DNA of 64,000 nucleotides from Aphrocallistes beatrix. Taxonomy: Eukaryota > Porifera > Hexactinellida > Sceptrulophora > Aphrocallistidae. The DNA lies in the NCBI GenBank assembly GCA_963281255.1, contig OY725497.1, forward strand, positions 3,402,968 through 3,466,967, in the 5' to 3' direction. Numbering within the stretch: the first letter of the stretch is position 1; each line of letters begins with the position of its first letter. Both the position numbers and the translations under genes were made by a program. The notes under the pieces are model-generated. The model had not been told where the DNA came from. It was given only the letters and a program-made list of their open reading frames with translations, and searched no databases. This document shows positions 59,432-64,000 of this stretch, piece by piece.

Positions 59432-61908
59432 TATTATATAACCTCACACCCGTTGTTAATTATATTCTAGACACCAGAACCAGGTGAATAAAATGGACTA
59501 GAAAGCACCGTACTAACCTCTTGACAGGCCTGATAACACATGTTCTCTCTCGTAGATTACGAGTCATGACCAATTTCATATATGATTTTCATACCTAAAA
59601 GAGTAAATATGTATACGTAGTACGTACTATAGATAAAATGCTCGCAAATCGAATTGTTGCATATTATAGTCGAGGGTGACCGAGGATTCATTAACTGCGA
59701 CCATTCTACTGCTCGCACTTGCACCTGTGGTATGATGAACGAATAACTGGAATCTAAGTTTCTAACTGCTGGAGAGGGGAGGGGAGGAGGTAGTGATTGA
59801 AACTCCTCCCGCCAACTTAACATTTAGATAGAGCTCTGGAAATAATGGAAAATTAAGCAAATTGCAATCTATGAACAATGAATCCTAAGCCAACCCCTTT
59901 TTAATATCTGACAAATTTAAATTGGTTAAAAACAAAAGCATCAGACATAATGTAAAAGCAAGGACACGTGCATTAATTTACCACCACGACATAATAGAGC
60001 TCCAAAATGTATGGTTGCAGTTAGTCATTGAAGTTCCCAGAAAATATCTGAATGACTTGTAAATATGGATGTTGGATGCCCATTTTCAAAGCGATCAGCA
60101 AAACAACTCATAATTCAGTGTACAATACTGACCAAGATGTTGACCGTCCAAAATTTCAAAAGACCTTCTAAATGGAAAATTTAAACCGAACCTACTGACG
60201 AATGATATGCGCACTTTTATGTGAATATTCTAATAATCCCTCTCAGCCAATAAAATCAAAGCCAACTGTAATGTTAAATCCTTGGATTCTGATTGGCTAA
60301 TACATTTTGTCATTTTTTGTGAAAAAGCTGTGAAAATTTTGTAGAATTTGCACCCAGATTAAAATCTCCACCATATAAAGAAGATATACATACTATATAA
60401 AAATAAATTTCCAAGAGCGAACAGACGTCGGACGTTACCGCCGATCATGACATAAGATATTTTCTATACTAGGAGCTGCACTAACGAAAATGTTTTAGTG
60501 TTGAATATTTGTGTGTGTTAATAACCGGATGCCGAAATTATTTCCAAAATTTAACGAATAAATTACTCAATTTTTCACGGGATTTTGCAAATATTTAGTT
60601 AAAAAGTGTTCCCTAATATTAACCTTGCTAAACTTTCTGATATTGTGAATGTTCTTTGAATTTTTTGATAAATTTCTTAAAGTGACGATGACGTTATGTT
60701 AGCTTAAATTAAATTAATATTTAATAAGGAAATAATCAAAGTTATAAACTTAACTTTAGCTTTCAGTCTCAGAAGGCGGTCTTTTCTGTAAGATTGTCCA
60801 AGCTTAAACCTAAATAATTTTAATGATATCCAATAGTTGCTGGACAATTATACACTTGACGGATTCATTATTGAGTGTCACAGTCGTGATGCAAAACATA
60901 ATTCAATGCTGCAAACATTAAAAGATGCACCAAGTCAAAGAATTCAGAAATCAGTGCAACCTTGTAAATAAGACAAGATAGAGCTGATCTTCCAGCACAG
61001 GCTTTGTGTGCCTATACAAATATTTAGCTACGAGGCTCGCTCACAGCTCAACAAAAGACACTCCATTGGATTCCAGCACTCCACAGTTATGATTATTGAT
61101 AACGTCATATCGGAAGCATACAAAATCTCTTCAAACTGAATAGATTCTGGGTTCACGGAAACTTTATTTTACAAGGTAAACGATTTGAATTTCAATGAAT
61201 AGTTCCGGAGGCAAATGTAACTGTATTGTTCTCGAGTCTAACACACATGTCAAGGGTAAAACCTATCCAAAAAATTAAAAATTATGGCTCTACACATCGA
61301 AGGTTATCATTCAAGAGACTGCTTCGCCTGTGAGTGCTAAAGTTGGAGATTAGGTACGTACTTAATGCGAGAAAGTACATTTTATAAGCAATTCATATTT
61401 ATTTTTTGCAGGAGCTTCGATCTTCCCTATACTTACAACACCCAAAAGCCCACAAGGTATGTGCACTGAGCGCACCCTTGTATAATCTTAGAATATAACA
61501 CTATATCAAATTAAAATACTACTGATACAGATTTAATACAACATTACACGAAGCATTTAAATTGAGGCAATAGTATTACAAATCATGAGATGTAATTCTA
61601 GTTCGAATTAGGTTAGATGCCTCATCCCAACTTGCAATGCGACTTGCGAGCAGAATAAGCCTGAAAAATAAATTGAGAGTAAAAAGGAATGGTACGTACA
61701 TGAATCCAATGATAATATTAGTAGTAATCTTCAAATAAGGGCATCATAAAGCACATTTAACCCAGTATTGACTAATTCAAGGTAGATAAAAATCATAACC
61801 CGTTCAAAATTATACAAATCTTCTGTATGAGTGGCTATACGTAATTATATGAAACATCAGTCACGTGGCGTGATTGATAAATATATTACTAAAGCGAGGA
61901 ATTAATCG

Positions 61909-64000
61909 TTAGTCGTGGGGTCTGGGGGTCATTGAGTGGGGATTGGGTTGTAATGTGCTTGGATTCTGTATCAATCCGCTTTGGTTGGCAATAGGGAAAG
62001 GGTATCGCATCATTAAATTTGCTGAAAGATCTCCGTTCATAAATTGATAGAGGTTCTGTCCACTTGCGTTAGGATGGAACGGCGCTTGAAGCACCTTGGG
62101 TTGGTTTGAAGTCGGCGTCGTAGGAGCTCCAGGTATCGCCGGGGCTCCTGGGTGGATGATGAAAGAGTGCGGCTGCTGAGCATGCCCGTCCAGGGATCCA
62201 GGGAACATGACAGGGTTGACAGACGAAGGGTGCGGCGATTGAGCACCAGTTCGAACTGAGGCGGTCTCTCTCACACGTTTGTACCCGTCTGGTTTGTGTG
62301 GAGTCGTATGCTCCTTCTGCACCTGACCACTTGCCAATGCCGCCAGCCCACTGTTAGTGATGATGCCGGGATTATTCGGTTTTATTTGCGAGAGAGGTTG
62401 AGACACCCCGGGTACCGGAGCTGCTGGTAGTTGTCCTCGAGGGGACTGTTGGGGTGGGACTGTAGAGAGGGAGGCGTAACGCAAGTGGCCGAAATGCTCC
62501 TTGGGTGGCATGTGGGAGTTGACGGGAGGGAAATTGTGAGCCTTCGTAAGGACTGGAGTTGTGGCAGTGGAGTTGTCTAAGGGAGCAGTCGTGTTGGAAG
62601 GAATCTTAGACTGGGAGTTGATGAACTGGGCGGAGGGGTTAGGAGCGTGCTTCTCCACCTTGATCTTCTCTGGGTAGTGGTGGACGGCGTTTGTCTGAGG
62701 CATATTAGGCGGGATTGTATTAAATCGCTGAGGAGAGTTGTAGTCACGAACTCTTTCCTGCAAACTGAGAGGTTCTTCATGATTCATCGTTTCGCGCGAA
62801 TTCTCAATGCCTGGGTTTCTCTTATTAATAATCGCAGACTCGTGATCTGTCATGACGGAGTGTGTTTGTCTCGAGGTGTCCATTGAGAGACTGTCCCCCC
62901 GCTCCCTAGGAGGGTGGGATGAGTTGGGAAGAGCAGGGGGCCTATGTCCAGACTGAGGACCGGTGTCGGAATGTGCAGGCGTGTTCAGTATCTGGACGCA
63001 ATGCGGCTTATGCTCCACCCAGTGCAGCTTCTGGCACTTCTCACTGCAGTAGTTCACATTCCAGCAGCAGTTGTAGTAGGCCTCCGACCAACAGTAGCTA
63101 CACCACGTTTTTGTCTTCGTGTCTTTCACCTGCTGGTCCAACTTCTTGTCCGAGTCTCTCTTAATCTCATTCGATTGCTTCTCTACCGCAATCTTAGCGA
63201 CCTCATGGCACTGCTCTAGAAGCTGTTTCATCTCCTCTTTCACATTCCTGTACACTTCTGTGTAAATGCGCTCTCTATTGCTCACCTCACGCGCAACGAT
63301 CCCGTCTAGCATCTGTTGGATCTGTTCCCCTTGGCCCGTGTTGAGGTCGGAAATGAGTTCGAGTATCAACTCCTCGAACTTGTCGAGGAACATCTTGGAG
63401 TATCGGGAGTACTTGTGATCCGTGCTCGGTTCCTCGACAGACTTCTGCTCGAGCAATTTCTGTGAGAGCAAGAAGTTCTTCTCCATCAAGTCAAGGCCAG
63501 GGTTCATGGGGGCAGGCCCGGAGTTCATGAGCGGAACAACCATTGCCAGGGGGCCGAGATCTTGCTTCATCGAGGAAGACAGTTCCTCATTTAGGGAGTT
63601 AGGAGCAAATTGGAAGTTGAGAGGTTTTCTGCTCCCCATATTCCGGCCTCTCCCCCTGGTAGAGGTGAGTACTCTGATACTGCCCCCTGATCCTGGTGGG
63701 AGGACCAGCTTCTTGTTCTGCTGCTTCAGTTCTACGGTCGGCCCTGGCCTCCGTTTCCTCGTCCGCCCGGCACCTGGTTTCTGATCTTTGGAATTCTGGA
63801 GACTCGGGATCTTGAAACTGGGATCTTCGATTTCGTCGTCGCTTGCAGAAGCAGTCTCAGAGGGACGTGGCCTCGCAGCCCCCTGTGCAGGGTCCCGTTC
63901 CGCCCCTAGGTTGGAAAGGAAGGACTCCTTAGGGATCAAATTTCGAGCAGCGACTGAATTGTTGCTTGGGAATTTGCTGGTGTCCGCATCGAGATTAGAG
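61909..64000 (-). CDS. ZMYND8/ZMYND11-like chromatin reader, C-terminal part (cut by window edge)
   Basis: The frame is open from the window edge to TAG at 61909, about 697 residues. In order: a basic Pro-rich region (AGRTRKRRPGPTVE, LTSTRGRGRNMGSRKP), a coiled coil (VYRNVKEEMKQLLEQCHEVA), then a MYND zinc finger near 63110-62998 (WCSYCWSEAYYNCCWN, then NYCSEKCQKLHWVEHKPHC), and about 360 Pro/Ser/Asn-rich residues ending TPRPHD. The CCWN core and the coiled coil before the finger match ZMYND8 and ZMYND11, which read histone marks through PHD, bromo and PWWP domains. Those domains would lie to the right, outside the window. The MYND finger recruits PxLxP-type corepressors. The long low-complexity tail after the finger resembles ZMYND8 more than ZMYND11. 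Confidence 0.88.
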   Translation of the reverse strand, partial: SNLDADTSKFPSNNSVAARNLIPKESFLSNLGAERDPAQGAARPRPSETASASDDEIEDPSFKIPSLQNSKDQKPGAGRTRKRRPGPTVELKQQNKKLVLPPGSGGSIRVLTSTRGRGRNMGSRKPLNFQFAPNSLNEELSSSMKQDLGPLAMVVPLMNSGPAPMNPGLDLMEKNFLLSQKLLEQKSVEEPSTDHKYSRYSKMFLDKFEELILELISDLNTGQGEQIQQMLDGIVAREVSNRERIYTEVYRNVKEEMKQLLEQCHEVAKIAVEKQSNEIKRDSDKKLDQQVKDTKTKTWCSYCWSEAYYNCCWNVNYCSEKCQKLHWVEHKPHCVQILNTPAHSDTGPQSGHRPPALPNSSHPPRERGDSLSMDTSRQTHSVMTDHESAIINKRNPGIENSRETMNHEEPLSLQERVRDYNSPQRFNTIPPNMPQTNAVHHYPEKIKVEKHAPNPSAQFINSQSKIPSNTTAPLDNSTATTPVLTKAHNFPPVNSHMPPKEHFGHLRYASLSTVPPQQSPRGQLPAAPVPGVSQPLSQIKPNNPGIITNSGLAALASGQVQKEHTTPHKPDGYKRVRETASVRTGAQSPHPSSVNPVMFPGSLDGHAQQPHSFIIHPGAPAIPGAPTTPTSNQPKVLQAPFHPNASGQNLYQFMNGDLSANLMMRYPFPIANQSGLIQNPSTLQPNPHSMTPRPHD

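Larger units (their letters stand above)
56154..61908. other. 5.7-kb intergenic region with no recognisable gene
   Basis: AT-rich. Recognised contents: the MITE at 57475-57638; a pogo-like terminus near 57706 (CAGTACACCCTCGCTAATCC) with no clear partner; palindromes at 58777-59104 and 59228-59431; and near 60425-60490 a repeat (TACTAGGAGCTGCACTAA) shared with 11398-11470. On the plus strand, 61412-61456 looks like a 45-bp exon (TTTTTTGCAG before, GTATGTG after), but I find no partner with coding potential. Confidence 0.5.

Overview
This is animal nuclear DNA. It has spliceosomal GT-AG introns, the standard genetic code, and metazoan genes such as ZNFX1, calpain-7, MCU and the MYND region of a ZMYND8/11-type reader. 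The genome is compact: about 15 host genes in 64 kb, many introns of only 60-80 bp, short gene spacing, AT-rich non-coding DNA, and several intronless genes. A small-genome or early-branching invertebrate, for example a sponge, would fit. I cannot name the species from sequence alone.

Layout (genes on the minus strand unless stated). 1-5258: N-terminal 1,086 codons of RNA polymerase II subunit RPB1, cut by the left edge. 6437-13869: complete nine-exon PPP6C phosphatase, whose two large introns are packed with transposons. 14052-15474: an unrecognised two-exon gene. 15659-16233: the tiny three-exon SERP1/RAMP4 gene. 16841-22567: intronless ZNFX1. 22983-28623: six-exon calpain-7, with an intronless CDC6 gene (24125-25531) nested in its fifth intron on the same strand. 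29032-29271: DPH3. 29872-31095: an NHL-repeat protein broken by one in-frame stop. 33840-34793: MCU. 35746-37938 (+): an unrecognised multi-pass membrane protein. 38578-39525 (+): a WSCD-like sulfotransferase. 39767-40270: a rhodanese. 41356-45076: a ten-exon protein with two coactosin-type ADF-H domains. 45391-47118: a CCDC96/CFAP184-like coiled coil. 47762-48640: an alpha/beta-hydrolase. 48898-56153: a fifteen-exon DDX3-type DEAD-box helicase. 61909-64000: the C-terminal part of a ZMYND8/11-like protein, cut by the right edge.

The genes do not form one pathway. They are mostly housekeeping genes of transcription, translation, replication licensing, ER translocation, mitochondrial calcium uptake and cilia. 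What stands out is the mobile DNA in their introns. It includes an intact mariner with an open DD34D transposase nested in a Helitron-like element, a hAT-type MITE in that same element with a perfect 8-bp duplication, and a roughly 1-kb palindrome split by a TA-flanked MITE. A 971-bp Mutator-like foldback element with a 9-bp duplication makes up almost all of one DDX3 intron. At least three further MITE families have recognisable target duplications. I joined exons by eye from splice signals, reading phase and family conservation. Every multi-exon model named to a family keeps an open frame across all its junctions.
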